From assembly GCA_024195265.1 (NCBI GenBank), contig JAJLRJ010000010.1, positions 19,634,284-19,698,283 of the forward strand: a DNA stretch of 64,000 nucleotides, given 5' to 3'. Of the stretch, positions 61,101-62,646 are shown one piece after another (the first letter of the stretch is position 1; each line of letters opens with the position of its first letter). Both the position numbers and the translations under genes were made by a program. Under the pieces are notes generated by a model. It made no database searches. It was not told the origin of the DNA and saw only the letters and a list, made by a program, of their open reading frames with translations. The DNA is from Dendrophyllia cribrosa (taxonomy: Eukaryota; Cnidaria; Anthozoa; Scleractinia; Dendrophylliidae).

Positions 61101-62646
61101 CTATCATAACAAGAAAAGGTGGACGTACAAAGTATTAAAGCAGAATAAACGAATATTTTTGTACACGGCAAAACATGTCTTTGGGGGGAGGGCTGGTGTG
61201 TTTGTGTCCTTCTCACGATTCTCATGCACGGTGCTCGGTGATTATTGTTAATTTCTCACGATTACTTTCGCATATGACTGCATGTTAACTCTCCTTAGAG
61301 AGAAATAATAAGGATAATCATGTTAGGAATGCCAAAGTTAATTTTTGGACGGTAAATAAACTACATTTCAACGGTTCTCGCTTTTTGGTGACATAAAAAG
61401 ATTCAGTGACATATATTCTTTGTTTCGTCGTCACGCTGAGAATCGTCAATTATGTACAGCTATGGCAAATTACAAACAGTAATTAGCTTAGATAATGTTT
61501 GTCTTTAGTAGTATATTATGTAATAATACCATGAAATGCTAAATGTTTAACGTGGATGGAGCTATTTGAGTTTATAGGCGAGCATCGTGGAATTATAGTA
61601 GCGTGACACGGCGTGACATTTAGCTGCTGGAGCTCTTGTTGCTCAATATGAATTCTGCGAAGCAGCGTTTACATGGCCGTAATTCTTTGCGTTCAATACT
61701 TCAAAATGCCGAATATTTCATGTCTATAGGGATATAGCTAAAAAAAAATTTGGTCAATACTGTCAACATAGCCTATCAATACATATATGTTTGTAACGTC
61801 TTCTTATAAACAACGCTTTGCGAATTCTCTCTCAGACAATCGTTTGCAAAATACCTTCGACCACCCTATATTTTAATTGACTTTTTAACAATTTTCAGTC
61901 TACATTGCTGATGTTCGCTTCCCCCGGGCCCCCAATAACAATGTTGGATCTAAACTTTGGAACCCAAATCAATCTTCATGCGGTTGGCAAGCCCCCGGTA
62001 TCTCCAATCACAACCCAACATTGATAAAGGGGGTGGGAAGGGGGGAGGGGGTTAATGCACTACAAAATTAACCAAAATTTAGTCAAGTGGTCGAAGGTTT
62101 TTGATAACGATTGTACATGTACATGTATTAATAGAGATCCAATCACTCCAAAAGATTCCATAATTAAAAAAAATATTTTGGCCTGAAGAATGATACAGCC
62201 AGGATGCTTTTTAGCCAAAATGTATTTTGTCCTTTTTTGGAGTGAAAATACAGGTCTGATCTTTTTGATTGGATTTCTTTTACTTTATCTTAATATGCAT
62301 CAACCAGCCATTACTCTTTTAATTAGCAAAAAAGTCCTTCTTTGCTCAAAAATACAATTTGTAAGTGAAAAATGTCCAAATTCAACAATATTAAGGTGGT
62401 TAATGCCCCGAGGCCTTCAATAAGCCAATTACAAATTTGACTTATTTGTAACTATCGAGTGAAAACAAGTGGTGAATGGAAGTCTGTAGATACCCATAAA
62501 GAGGCCCAGAAAGTCTGAATTTTAAGGCCTACTAATTGTATATATTTGAAATAAAAGATTTAAATGCAAACCTGGGAAGTTTGAGATAGCTGCCCCCATA
62601 GCTGGCATATTTGTTCTGAATGCAGTTCCAGTTGGCAGTGTAACAC
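10039..62646 (-). CDS. dock9/10/11: DOCK-D (zizimin) Rho-family GEF, 52 exons, 5' end outside window
   Basis: This entry is the gene span; exons are listed separately. The spliced product matches the DOCK9/10/11 subfamily from a short N-terminal segment to the C-terminus, about 1,900 aa in the window. Order: N-terminal DOCK region (exons 1-2), PH domain (exons 3-6; this domain separates DOCK-D from DOCK6/7/8), linker, DHR-1 lipid-binding C2-like domain (exons 11-17), helical armadillo-like middle (18-40) and DHR-2 catalytic domain (41-52). In the family DHR-2 dimerises and loads Cdc42 (in some members also Rac) with GTP, while DHR-1 and PH dock the protein on membranes to steer actin remodelling. 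Splice phases agree at every junction except around exon 10. Human DOCK9 is 2,069 aa, so roughly 120-130 codons plus the promoter are missing to the right. The substrate is inferred from the subfamily. Confidence 0.95.
10620..10705. repeat. 24-bp tandem repeat, 3 copies
   Basis: Three units of CCAGATTCAGATACCAATCT, followed by an inverted-repeat segment (GATCCAACTC...GTGGATCGTTCAGATT). It lies in the last DOCK intron. The minus-strand translation is a repeated 8-residue WYLNLVSD, not a real protein. Confidence 0.85.
11207..11307 (-). CDS. dock9/10/11: DOCK exon 51 (DHR-2 nucleotide-sensor region)
   Basis: Encodes [18 protein letters not shown] and ends QQVY plus two bases at AG|GTGTGA. In DOCK9 this segment carries the alpha-10 insert with the valine that senses nucleotide and Mg in the bound GTPase; the Val heading this exon is the likely equivalent. 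Confidence 0.9.
11460..11830. repeat. Dispersed repeat, copy A (related to 39580-40001)
   Basis: Shares CCGATATCCTGCGTCCGA, ATATCCCTCGTCCGATTT and GAAAGTCGTTTTGCA with the interval 39580-40001, same orientation, diverged. Non-coding member of an unnamed family. Confidence 0.65.
11996..12190. mobile_element. Foldback MITE with 12-bp direct flanks
   Basis: The core at 12008-12178 has inverted tips GCCTGTGAACAGGC and GCCTGTTCACAGGC. It is flanked on both sides by the identical ACACGACTACTA (11996-12007 and 12179-12190), an apparent 12-bp target duplication. Confidence 0.85.
12364..12477 (-). CDS. dock9/10/11: DOCK exon 50 (DHR-2), GC donor
   Basis: Begins [16 protein letters not shown] after GACAGG-type acceptor context and ends [14 protein letters not shown] in phase 0. 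The only boundary that joins exon 51 in frame is CAG|GCATGT, a GC-AG intron. Confidence 0.85.
12806..12882 (-). CDS. dock9/10/11: DOCK exon 49 (DHR-2)
   Basis: Encodes [20 protein letters not shown], the FPYVKKRI motif shared by all DOCK-D proteins. Two bases complete the codon from exon 48; donor GAG|GTATTA. Confidence 0.9.
13193..13361 (-). CDS. dock9/10/11: DOCK exon 48 (DHR-2)
   Basis: Encodes [15 protein letters not shown] then [18 protein letters not shown] and EQCKRKTIL, strongly conserved DHR-2 core. Acceptor TTGTAG, donor A|GTAAGT. Confidence 0.95.
13609..13650 (-). CDS. dock9/10/11: DOCK exon 47 (14-codon microexon, DHR-2)
   Basis: Encodes [14 protein letters not shown], equivalent to the VNPKDLDSKYAYIQ segment of DOCK9. 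Phase 0 at both ends. Confidence 0.85.
14598..14741 (-). CDS. dock9/10/11: DOCK exon 46 (DHR-2)
   Basis: Encodes [20 protein letters not shown] and [11 protein letters not shown], the conserved EPKxTxLxEISQRL block. Acceptor CCTCAG, donor AAG|GTTGCG. Confidence 0.95.
14957..15185 (+). repeat. tRNA-derived SINE-like fragment
   Basis: A T-arm-like segment (CCGGGTTCAAGACCCG, then CTGACCAC) is followed by an unrelated body ending in an A/T-rich AATAAA stretch. It resembles the 3' half of a tRNA-headed SINE. The head is truncated. Intronic. Confidence 0.5.
15240..15353 (-). CDS. dock9/10/11: DOCK exon 45 (DHR-2)
   Basis: Encodes [16 protein letters not shown] and [17 protein letters not shown], with the YFRVAFFG signature of DHR-2. 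Phase 0 at both ends. Confidence 0.95.
15567..15689 (-). CDS. dock9/10/11: DOCK exon 44 (DHR-2 lobe A)
   Basis: Encodes [18 protein letters not shown] and [20 protein letters not shown], the ELLEQCADGLWKAERYEL region of DOCK9. Donor AGG|GTAAGT. Confidence 0.95.
16133..16245 (-). CDS. dock9/10/11: DOCK exon 43 (DHR-2 lobe A loop)
   Basis: Encodes [20 protein letters not shown], matching the GCTAFRVITPNIDEEASMME stretch. Enters with two bases after ATCAG; donor GTG|GTAAGT. Confidence 0.9.
16586..16643 (-). CDS. dock9/10/11: DOCK exon 42 (DHR-2 lobe A)
   Basis: Encodes [19 protein letters not shown], equivalent to AAMCYVHVTALVAEYLTRK. Ends one base into the next codon. Confidence 0.95.
17055..17160. 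repeat. Poly(G)-rich tract
   Basis: About 105 bases of nearly pure G on the plus strand (C on the sense strand of DOCK), with uninterrupted runs of more than 20 G. Potential G-quadruplex on the template strand, and a likely assembly or sequencing weak point. Confidence 0.9.
17385..17522 (-). CDS. dock9/10/11: DOCK exon 41 (start of DHR-2)
   Basis: Encodes [20 protein letters not shown] then [18 protein letters not shown], the very conserved first helices of DHR-2. Acceptor TTACAG, donor GAG|GTGGGT. Confidence 0.97.
18096..18476 (-). other. Orphan open frame with Met start and donor-like end inside a DOCK intron
   Basis: From an in-frame ATG near 18402 the frame reads [20 protein letters not shown] and continues about 65 codons to [11 protein letters not shown], where TTTTTG|GTATGT resembles a splice donor. 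It lies on the DOCK sense strand between exons 40 and 41. I do not recognise the protein. It could be an alternative first exon for a short DHR-2-only isoform, a nested gene, or chance. Confidence 0.25.
18520..19737. other. DOCK intron segment, nothing recognised
   Basis: AT-rich intronic DNA. A plus-strand open frame at 18996-19301 (about 100 codons) has no recognisable motif. Confidence 0.4.
19738..19815 (-). CDS. dock9/10/11: DOCK exon 40
   Basis: Encodes [20 protein letters not shown], matching DVKDLTKRIRTVLMATAQMK of DOCK9 just ahead of DHR-2. Phase 0. Confidence 0.95.
20293..20400 (-). CDS. dock9/10/11: DOCK exon 39
   Basis: Encodes [20 protein letters not shown] and [16 protein letters not shown]. 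Helical region before DHR-2; phase 0 at both ends. Confidence 0.9.
20468..20537. repeat. 16-bp tandem repeat
   Basis: Four or more units of GATTGATGATTGATAATTGA-type sequence, 16-base period, intronic. Confidence 0.9.
20579..20655 (+). repeat. tRNA-like sequence / SINE head
   Basis: D-arm-like AGCTCAGTGGTTAGAGC, a T-arm GTGGGTTCAAATCCCAT and self-complementary ends (GAGTTC...GAACTC) give a tRNA outline. The anticodon stem is poorly paired (TCCAA against ACGGA) and base 37 is a pyrimidine, so a functional tRNA is doubtful. More likely a tRNA-derived SINE head, common in anthozoans. Confidence 0.6.
20660..21929. other. DOCK intron segment, nothing recognised
   Basis: AT-rich intronic DNA between exons 38 and 39. 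No repeat boundary or coding motif found. Confidence 0.4.
21930..22010 (-). CDS. dock9/10/11: DOCK exon 38
   Basis: Encodes [18 protein letters not shown], equivalent to QLLYFLMRNNFDYTGKKS. Acceptor TTGCAG, donor CAA|GTAAGT. Confidence 0.95.
22083..22235 (-). pseudogene. Decayed tandem copy of DOCK exon 38
   Basis: The sense strand repeats TATCTGCTAATGAGAAGT and its intronic flanks with a 153-base offset. In the exon frame it reads [11 protein letters not shown] before diverging. The TTGCAG acceptor of the true exon has become TTGTGGCC, so splicing is not expected. Confidence 0.75.
22873..22917 (-). CDS. dock9/10/11: DOCK exon 37 (15 codons)
   Basis: Encodes [15 protein letters not shown], matching ILKCCNSKLSSIRTE. 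Acceptor TCGCAG, donor CAG|GTGCGT. Confidence 0.95.
22918..24012. other. DOCK intron, nothing recognised
   Basis: Strongly AT-rich intronic DNA without visible repeat structure or genes. Confidence 0.4.
24013..24069 (-). CDS. dock9/10/11: DOCK exon 36
   Basis: Encodes [19 protein letters not shown], matching FPSTFYEGRADMCAALCYE. Acceptor TGCTAG, donor GAG|GTAAGA. Confidence 0.95.
24500..24592 (-). CDS. dock9/10/11: DOCK exon 35
   Basis: Encodes [15 protein letters not shown] and [18 protein letters not shown], matching KNVFTALRSLIYK. Phase 0 at both ends. Confidence 0.95.
24645..24962. repeat. 63-bp minisatellite, 5 copies
   Basis: Unit starts GCTAGAGGCTTGGGTGCGTC and recurs at 24645, 24708, 24771 and so on. 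63 is a multiple of three, so long repetitive frames exist on both strands, but there is no gene. The array begins about 50 bases upstream (sense) of the exon 35 acceptor. Confidence 0.95.
25222..25254 (-). CDS. dock9/10/11: DOCK exon 34 (11-codon microexon)
   Basis: Encodes [11 protein letters not shown], matching DHGHNPLMKK. Phase 0, acceptor CTTGAG, donor AAG|GTACGT. The acceptor's pyrimidine tract is weak. Confidence 0.8.
25339..26190. repeat. 47-bp minisatellite, about 18 copies
   Basis: Unit CAGTCAGACCAGGAGACAGC followed by AAACAGACAGCTGACCGCTC and TAGAGT. Copies differ mainly at one A/C and one A/G position. It ends 85 bases upstream (sense) of microexon 34. Confidence 0.97.
26404..26510 (-). 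CDS. dock9/10/11: DOCK exon 33
   Basis: Encodes INLDVCTRI and [20 protein letters not shown], matching LLEANIATEVCLTALDTLSL. Two bases complete the Gly from exon 32; donor AAG|GTAAGT. Confidence 0.95.
26661..27034. mobile_element. TIR element with 10-bp target duplication and tRNA-like core
   Basis: The core at 26671-27024 has about 69-bp imperfect inverted ends: GGTTGTGACTAGAATGGAT at left, mirrored by ATCCATTCTAGTCACCACC at right. It is flanked by ATTCGGAAAC on both sides (26661-26670 and 27025-27034). A 9-10 bp duplication fits Mutator-like elements. Its middle, read on minus, carries a tRNA-like T-arm (ACAGGTTCAATCCTG). Confidence 0.8.
27167..28110. mobile_element. 944-bp TIR element with TTAA target duplication
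   Basis: Ends GGTGGCCCGCGGCTATTTAA and its inverse TTAAATAGCCGCGGGCCACC extend as about 75-bp inverted repeats (interrupted by small mismatches). Flanked by TTAA at 27163-27166 and 28111-28114. No transposase frame; non-autonomous, piggyBac- or Kolobok-like by target site. Confidence 0.88.
28257..28478. mobile_element. MITE of the CTCGTCCCCAGGCC family
   Basis: Left end CCTCGGCCCCAGGGCCTTCT then GAAAATGGCGGGGAGG; right end CCCCGCCATTTTGAAAGCGG. Shares the CACGTGAC core with the other copies. Ends about 20 bases from DOCK exon 32. Confidence 0.7.
28496..28596 (-). CDS. dock9/10/11: DOCK exon 32
   Basis: Encodes [14 protein letters not shown] and a basic, Ser-rich linker ending SSG. Corresponds to the variable TGMMHARLQQLGSLDN region. 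It is accepted because the phase (1 base in, 1 base out) joins exons 31 and 33 exactly. Confidence 0.75.
28597..29800. other. DOCK intron segment, nothing recognised
   Basis: AT-rich intronic DNA. The frame at 29117-29299 (plus) has no motif. Confidence 0.4.
29804..29923. mobile_element. 120-bp hairpin MITE with TTA target duplication
   Basis: Nearly perfect inverted arms (GGCCCGGTTCAAACGTCGAA and its mirror) of about 55 bases meet at a short loop. TTA flanks at 29801-29803 and 29924-29926. Confidence 0.9.
29925..30088. mobile_element. Short MITE with TTAGCCTGC / GCAGGCTAA tips
   Basis: Begins at TTAGCCTGCGTACCTGG, directly after the hairpin MITE, and ends at GCAGGCTAA, where the Harbinger-like element follows. 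Only the tips support it. Confidence 0.5.
30275..30604 (+). pseudogene. Harbinger transposase N-terminal fragment (outer copy)
   Basis: About 110 codons from [10 protein letters not shown], a basic Arg/Lys-rich stretch, then [19 protein letters not shown] and [13 protein letters not shown]. Cut at TTA by the inner element; the frame resumes on plus at 31549 ([20 protein letters not shown]). No catalytic triad remains. Confidence 0.85.
30605..31545 (-). mobile_element. Inner PIF/Harbinger-derived element, inverted
   Basis: A 941-bp sibling of the outer element in opposite orientation, complete from AGGTGGATTTCC to GGAAATCCACCT. It is flanked by TTA at 30602-30604 and 31546-31548, so the target was a TTA inside the outer copy's transposase remnant. 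Its minus-strand frame starts at 31359, but a CAA-to-TAA change near 31212 splits it; the part from 31209 to 30745 remains open. Confidence 0.93.
31549..31826 (+). pseudogene. Harbinger transposase fragment after the break (outer copy)
   Basis: Continues the outer reading frame after the inner insertion: [19 protein letters not shown], then a tail with no DDE motif running into the ACGTAC-rich subterminal region. Confidence 0.75.
32204..32257 (-). CDS. dock9/10/11: DOCK exon 31 (18 codons)
   Basis: Encodes [17 protein letters not shown], matching VCLHQFQYMGKRYIAR. One base in and two out, fitting both neighbours. Confidence 0.92.
32793..33190. repeat. 202-bp tandem duplication with hairpin start
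   Basis: Two copies of GTGTCCCTCGGAGGGAC...GATGGCGTTTCCATACAAAG, starting at 32814 and 33016 and about 92% alike. The first copy is preceded by GGCGGCCATCTTGGTGTCCC, which pairs with ACACCAAGATGG. Intronic. Confidence 0.85.
33649..33861. mobile_element. Foldback element with CCCAACCTCG direct flanks
   Basis: Inverted AATAAGTTCGTGTTCCAGTA and TACTGGAACACGAACTTATT bound an interior rich in CATCA. CCCAACCTCG occurs just outside both ends, suggesting a 10-bp target duplication at the edge of the neighbouring MITE. Confidence 0.65.
33864..34185. mobile_element. MITE of the CTCGTCCCCAGGCC family
   Basis: Left end CCTCGTCCCCAGGCCTTCTC; right end CTTCTTCGTCTGGTCCTCCA then TACGAGG. The interior matches the 4448 and 43806 copies (TTTTTCACGTGACAAAAC, CAAACACGGCTGTCAATCGC). 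Confidence 0.7.
34269..34410 (-). CDS. dock9/10/11: DOCK exon 30
   Basis: Encodes VILDWWRQI and [20 protein letters not shown] then FDLL, matching TYWNKASTSELMDFFTISE. Acceptor TCTTAG, donor GA|GTAAGT. Confidence 0.92.
35073..35421 (-). CDS. dock9/10/11: DOCK exon 29
   Basis: Encodes [20 protein letters not shown], then a Ser-rich low-complexity linker, then [18 protein letters not shown]. In DOCK9 the same two conserved segments bracket a long disordered loop; here the loop is shorter. Confidence 0.95.
35662..35766 (-). CDS. dock9/10/11: DOCK exon 28
   Basis: Encodes [20 protein letters not shown] then DRYEGE, matching VRLIAISVLKNLLIKHSFDDRY. Phase 0. Confidence 0.95.
36158..36237 (-). CDS. 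dock9/10/11: DOCK exon 27
   Basis: Encodes [18 protein letters not shown], matching [17 protein letters not shown]. Enters with two bases after CTCGTAG; donor GAG|GTAACA. Confidence 0.95.
36302..36361 (-). pseudogene. Partial duplicate of DOCK exon 27 and its acceptor
   Basis: Sixty bases repeat 36211-36270 at an offset of 91 with few changes, including the CTCGTAG acceptor. In the exon frame it reads [10 protein letters not shown], then a stop. Confidence 0.85.
36603..36687 (-). CDS. dock9/10/11: DOCK exon 26
   Basis: Encodes MLEFKFEF and [20 protein letters not shown], almost identical to the [19 protein letters not shown] motif of DOCK9. Confidence 0.97.
36821..36904 (-). CDS. dock9/10/11: DOCK exon 25
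   Basis: Encodes [20 protein letters not shown], matching RCFTFMDRGFVFKQINNYI. Phase 0. Confidence 0.97.
36957..37125. mobile_element. Foldback MITE
   Basis: Inverted arms of about 60 bases: ATTCGCCACTTTAGAAACGA and TCGTTTCAAAAGTGGCGAAT, with shared GAAACTGGGCCGA and CTTTCGCAACGACTT. Lies between exons 24 and 25. Confidence 0.85.
37504..37533 (-). CDS. dock9/10/11: DOCK exon 24 (10-codon microexon)
   Basis: Encodes [10 protein letters not shown], matching ANHSLAVFIK. Phase 0; acceptor TAGGAG, donor AAG|GTATGT. Confidence 0.9.
37713..37829 (-). CDS. dock9/10/11: DOCK exon 23
   Basis: Encodes [20 protein letters not shown] then [12 protein letters not shown], matching RFPASYHHAAETVVNMLMPHI. 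Phase 0. Confidence 0.92.
37977..38048 (-). CDS. dock9/10/11: DOCK exon 22
   Basis: Encodes [20 protein letters not shown], matching YSWFFFDVLIKSMAQHLIEN. Phase 0; low boundary uncertain by one base. Confidence 0.95.
38752..38874 (-). CDS. dock9/10/11: DOCK exon 21
   Basis: Encodes [20 protein letters not shown], matching YKTVHEELTKSMTTILKPS. Acceptor TTGCAG, donor AAG|GTAACA. Confidence 0.95.
39264..39333 (-). CDS. dock9/10/11: DOCK exon 20
   Basis: Encodes [20 protein letters not shown] then YVK, matching VIIHVVAQCHEEGLESHLRSYVK. One base completes Arg from exon 19. Confidence 0.93.
39369..39392. repeat. Poly(G) run
   Basis: More than 20 consecutive G in the intron just upstream (sense) of exon 20. 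A similar C tract lies at 39125-39139. Confidence 0.95.
39580..40001. repeat. Dispersed repeat, copy B (related to 11460-11830)
   Basis: Carries the same CCGATATCCTGCGTCCGA and CCTCGTCCGATTTGATTT blocks as copy A, then runs directly up to the exon 19 donor. Confidence 0.6.
40002..40117 (-). CDS. dock9/10/11: DOCK exon 19
   Basis: Encodes [20 protein letters not shown], matching IAFLPTILNQLFRVLTRAT. Donor AG|GTAGGG. Confidence 0.95.
40272..40885. repeat. 17-bp minisatellite, about 36 copies
   Basis: Unit CTTACAGGGGTGTCCAC (variants CCGC, CTGC). Because 17 is not divisible by three, all three plus frames stay open through it and give repetitive pseudo-proteins. It sits between exons 18 and 19. 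Confidence 0.97.
41129..41215 (-). CDS. dock9/10/11: DOCK exon 18
   Basis: Encodes [19 protein letters not shown] then IEMVKLLK, matching HLHNFFQYCQKTESG...ELVKYLK. Phase 0. Confidence 0.95.
41690..41776 (-). CDS. dock9/10/11: DOCK exon 17 (end of DHR-1)
   Basis: Encodes [20 protein letters not shown] then VSTVNTE, the GPEIKWVDGGKPLLKISTHLVST motif of DOCK9. Phase 0. Confidence 0.97.
42313..42397 (-). CDS. dock9/10/11: DOCK exon 16 (DHR-1)
   Basis: Encodes [19 protein letters not shown], equivalent to EQHIPVSANLPSGYLGYQE. One base in, phase 0 out. Confidence 0.85.
42480..42855. other. GC-rich island in an otherwise AT-rich intron
   Basis: Visibly richer in G and C than its surroundings, with GGCGCCCTC near the left edge and CAGCGCCC near the right. 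Overlapping open frames exist on both strands (42511-42840 plus, 42556-42831 minus). No protein motif is recognised. Confidence 0.4.
43211..43247 (-). CDS. dock9/10/11: DOCK exon 15 (12 codons, DHR-1)
   Basis: Encodes [11 protein letters not shown], the VGYSWLPLL motif of DHR-1. Two bases in and two out; acceptor TTGCAG, donor CT|GTAAGT. Confidence 0.95.
43286..43711. mobile_element. Dispersed MITE-like repeat (GGACACTGTCC tips), copy 2
   Basis: Bounded by GGACACTGTCCCGCC and GGACAGTGTCCC; the interior matches 5842-6185 in the same orientation. Confidence 0.65.
43757..43782. repeat. Poly(G) run
   Basis: More than 20 consecutive G in an intron, next to a MITE. Confidence 0.95.
43806..44090. 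mobile_element. MITE of the CTCGTCCCCAGGCC family
   Basis: Left TTCGTCCCCAGGTCCTTCTC; right CAGCCCGCCATTTTGAACGC then GGAAACGAGGTTGG. Interior GAGGTTATTTCCAGCGAT is shared with other copies. Ends about 30 bases from exon 14. Confidence 0.7.
44122..44260 (-). CDS. dock9/10/11: DOCK exon 14 (DHR-1)
   Basis: Encodes [19 protein letters not shown] then [12 protein letters not shown], nearly the same as [24 protein letters not shown]. One base out at CAG|GTCAGC. Confidence 0.97.
44350..44478. mobile_element. Perfect palindrome, 62-base arms
   Basis: From CTAGCCTGCAGAACAGGCGT to its exact inverse ACGCCTGTTCTGCAGGCTAG with no mismatch and only an A/T centre. A hairpin-type MITE or recent inverted duplication, 90 bases upstream (sense) of exon 14. 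Confidence 0.95.
44892..45152. mobile_element. Harbinger-type MITE with TTA target duplication
   Basis: The core at 44895-45149 has inverted tips AGGCGCCTTCACACCACAA and TTGTTGTGTGAAGGCTCTT, flanked by TTA on both sides. Repeated AAGTTGGCAAAC-like motifs inside. Non-coding. Confidence 0.8.
45336..45428 (-). CDS. dock9/10/11: DOCK exon 13 (DHR-1)
   Basis: Encodes [20 protein letters not shown] then [11 protein letters not shown], matching [31 protein letters not shown]. Phase 0. Confidence 0.97.
45897..47151. mobile_element. Non-autonomous TIR element carrying a 99-bp tandem array
   Basis: Left tip CAGTCGAACCTCCCGTAAGC follows a TA. The right end CCGGAGGTTCGACTG inverts it but is followed by AA rather than TA. 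The GTCGCTTACGAGAG motif occurs throughout. CAGT-GAACCTC tips and TA sites suggest a pogo/Tigger-like origin. No transposase. Confidence 0.65.
46625..47130. repeat. 99-bp minisatellite, about 5 copies
   Basis: Unit contains AAGAGGTTCCAAATATAGTG and TTTGGTATTTTGGAAAACTG, starting at 46661, 46760, 46859 and 46958. The last unit lacks one 17-bp GTCGCTTACGAGAGGTG block. 99 is divisible by three, so long repetitive frames appear on both strands. Confidence 0.97.
47234..47299 (-). CDS. dock9/10/11: DOCK exon 12 (DHR-1)
   Basis: Encodes [19 protein letters not shown] then PLK, matching ARNIAICIEFKDSDEEDSQPLK. Phase 0. Confidence 0.97.
47418..47552. mobile_element. Foldback MITE, copy 1 (TA flanks)
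   Basis: Core 47420-47550 with inverted GAGGTTTTGCACGGCAGCCA and TGGCTGCCGTGCAAAACCTC, flanked by TA. The second copy at 49220-49360 is in the opposite orientation. Confidence 0.9.
47886..48076 (-). CDS. dock9/10/11: DOCK exon 11 (start of DHR-1)
   Basis: Encodes [21 protein letters not shown] and [19 protein letters not shown], the VEEF...YTNHLYVYP entry to DHR-1. The acceptor TACATAG leaves two bases, so the preceding exon should end one base into a codon; exon 10 as drawn does not. Confidence 0.92.
48326..48631 (-). other. Unidentified 101-codon open frame
   Basis: Starts ATGGCGGCCAAGGAG in good translation context, reads [20 protein letters not shown] and stays open to a stop at 48326, with an AATAAA overlapping its end. 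It lies between DOCK exons 10 and 11 on the same strand. I do not recognise it. It may be a transposon remnant or a nested small gene. Confidence 0.25.
48896..48957. repeat. (GCTC)n(ACTC)n microsatellite
   Basis: Tetranucleotide run switching from GCTC to ACTC; overlapping frames give Ala-Arg-Ser or Leu-Thr-His repeats. Confidence 0.95.
49220..49360. mobile_element. Foldback MITE, copy 2 (TA flanks, inverted relative to copy 1)
   Basis: Core 49222-49358 with the same GAGGTTTTGCACGGCAGCCA ends. The interior is the reverse complement of copy 1, with a CCCATG insertion near the right arm. Confidence 0.9.
49727..49772 (-). CDS. dock9/10/11: Tentative DOCK exon 10
   Basis: Encodes [15 protein letters not shown] in the frame set by exon 9, between CATTAG and GAT|GTAAGT; position matches the LPVILGNLDITIDNV segment. 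It ends in phase 0 whereas exon 11 needs one carried base, so either a microexon is missed, the boundaries differ or the sequence has an indel. Confidence 0.4.
50333..50391 (-). CDS. dock9/10/11: DOCK exon 9
   Basis: Encodes [19 protein letters not shown], matching DSNKLSNDDMLKLLADF. Acceptor TTGCAG, donor AC|GTAAGT. Confidence 0.93.
50596..50656 (-). CDS. dock9/10/11: DOCK exon 8
   Basis: Encodes [17 protein letters not shown], matching TLFKDASGNLDKNARFSAIYRQ. One base completes Lys from exon 7. Confidence 0.92.
50897..51102 (-). CDS. dock9/10/11: DOCK exon 7
   Basis: Encodes [30 protein letters not shown] and [12 protein letters not shown], the DOCK-D signature [13 protein letters not shown]...YRMPFAWAA. 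Donor AA|GTGAGT. Confidence 0.97.
51228..51292. repeat. Short hairpin repeat
   Basis: GCGTGTAGACATCTCC and GGGAGATGTCTGCGCAC pair across a short loop. A related fragment is at about 26561-26590. Confidence 0.6.
51463..51738. repeat. 21-bp minisatellite, about 13 copies
   Basis: Unit GAAAATGCCACCCAAGCACAC with a Val/Ala-altering CAAAGCAACGT variant. It lies in the intron directly after exon 6; a minus frame stays open from exon 6 through the array. Confidence 0.95.
51833..52510 (-). CDS. dock9/10/11: DOCK exon 6 (PH domain end and linker)
   Basis: Largest exon, 226 codons. Begins [20 protein letters not shown] and [16 protein letters not shown] (last PH strand and helix), then [49 protein letters not shown], ending EYTSPTK|GTAAGA. 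The PH C-terminal helix with its Trp is the hallmark. Confidence 0.97.
52995..53060 (-). CDS. dock9/10/11: DOCK exon 5 (PH domain)
   Basis: Encodes DEVNTSM and [15 protein letters not shown], matching DEKISKEPKGSIFLDSCMGV. Phase 0. Confidence 0.95.
53240..53275. repeat. Poly(G) run
   Basis: GGGGTGG followed by more than 20 G in the intron upstream of exon 5. Confidence 0.9.
53652..53723 (-). CDS. dock9/10/11: DOCK exon 4 (PH domain)
   Basis: Encodes [18 protein letters not shown] then VLEYKK, the SFKRRFFHLIQLGDGSYNL strand pair of the PH domain. Phase 0. Confidence 0.97.
54565..54666 (-). CDS. dock9/10/11: DOCK exon 3 (start of PH domain)
   Basis: Encodes DFMMSPCRE then [17 protein letters not shown], matching GGITKHGWLYKGNMN. 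Acceptor TTGTAG, donor AAG|GTATTT. Confidence 0.95.
55615..55690 (-). CDS. dock9/10/11: DOCK exon 2
   Basis: Encodes [19 protein letters not shown], the acidic linker (YEVDEEVDKDED in DOCK9). One base completes Arg from exon 1. Confidence 0.85.
55691..56902. other. DOCK intron 1 segment, nothing recognised
   Basis: AT-rich intronic DNA left of the Tc1 array. Several ACATGTA-type motifs; no gene. Confidence 0.4.
56905..57181. repeat. Terminal block 1 of the Tc1 array
   Basis: 277-bp MITE-like block with about 27-bp imperfect inverted ends and a G-rich centre (GGGGGTGGGAAGGGGGGAGG). Identical blocks at 59371-59647 and 61837-62113. Confidence 0.9.
57571..58672 (+). pseudogene. Tc1-like DD34E transposase, unit 1, frameshifted N-terminus
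   Basis: The start ATG at 57571 reads [20 protein letters not shown], then a one-base shift near 57634 moves the frame to [20 protein letters not shown] (helix-turn-helix), [16 protein letters not shown], and on without a stop to 58672. Catalytic landmarks: IYLDGVSF (first D), [12 protein letters not shown] (second D), [11 protein letters not shown] (E). There are 34 residues between the second D and the E, the Tc1 spacing. The catalytic half is intact; only the N-terminal shift stands in the way of a full protein. Cut-and-paste transposition at TA is known for the family. Confidence 0.9.
59371..59647. repeat. Terminal block 2 of the Tc1 array
   Basis: Internal copy of the 277-bp block; its outside neighbours are AGA and TCC, not TA. 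Confidence 0.9.
60037..61138 (+). pseudogene. Tc1-like DD34E transposase, unit 2, same frameshift
   Basis: Same protein as unit 1, including the shift near 60100, so that lesion predates the duplication. The catalytic part through 61138 is identical in residues. Confidence 0.9.
61837..62113. repeat. Terminal block 3 of the Tc1 array
   Basis: Right outer copy of the 277-bp block (one ATATAGG/ATAAAGG difference), ending CGATTG before TA. Confidence 0.9.
62572..62646 (-). CDS. dock9/10/11: DOCK exon 1 within the window (N-terminal region)
   Basis: Encodes [19 protein letters not shown] then LKLP, matching [23 protein letters not shown] of DOCK9 (about residue 130). Enters with one base of a split codon, so at least one earlier coding exon lies to the right, outside the window. 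Confidence 0.92.

Larger units (their letters stand above)
56905..62113 (+). mobile_element. Tandem array of a Tc1/mariner element (2 full units plus one terminal block)
   Basis: Period is exactly 2,466 bases: CAATCGTTTGCAAAATACCT recurs at 56905, 59371 and 61837. The array consists of block (277 bp), internal (2,189 bp), block, internal, block. Each block carries its own inverted ends (CAATCGTT...CTTCGACCAC and GTGGTCGAAGG...AACGATTG). TA sits just outside only the outer ends (56903-56904 and 62114-62115), as expected for a Tc1/mariner target duplication. Units differ at only a few positions (for example AAGATTA/AGGATTA, GGCAGAC/GGCGGAC, GCAAAAT/GCAGAAT). Confidence 0.93.
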
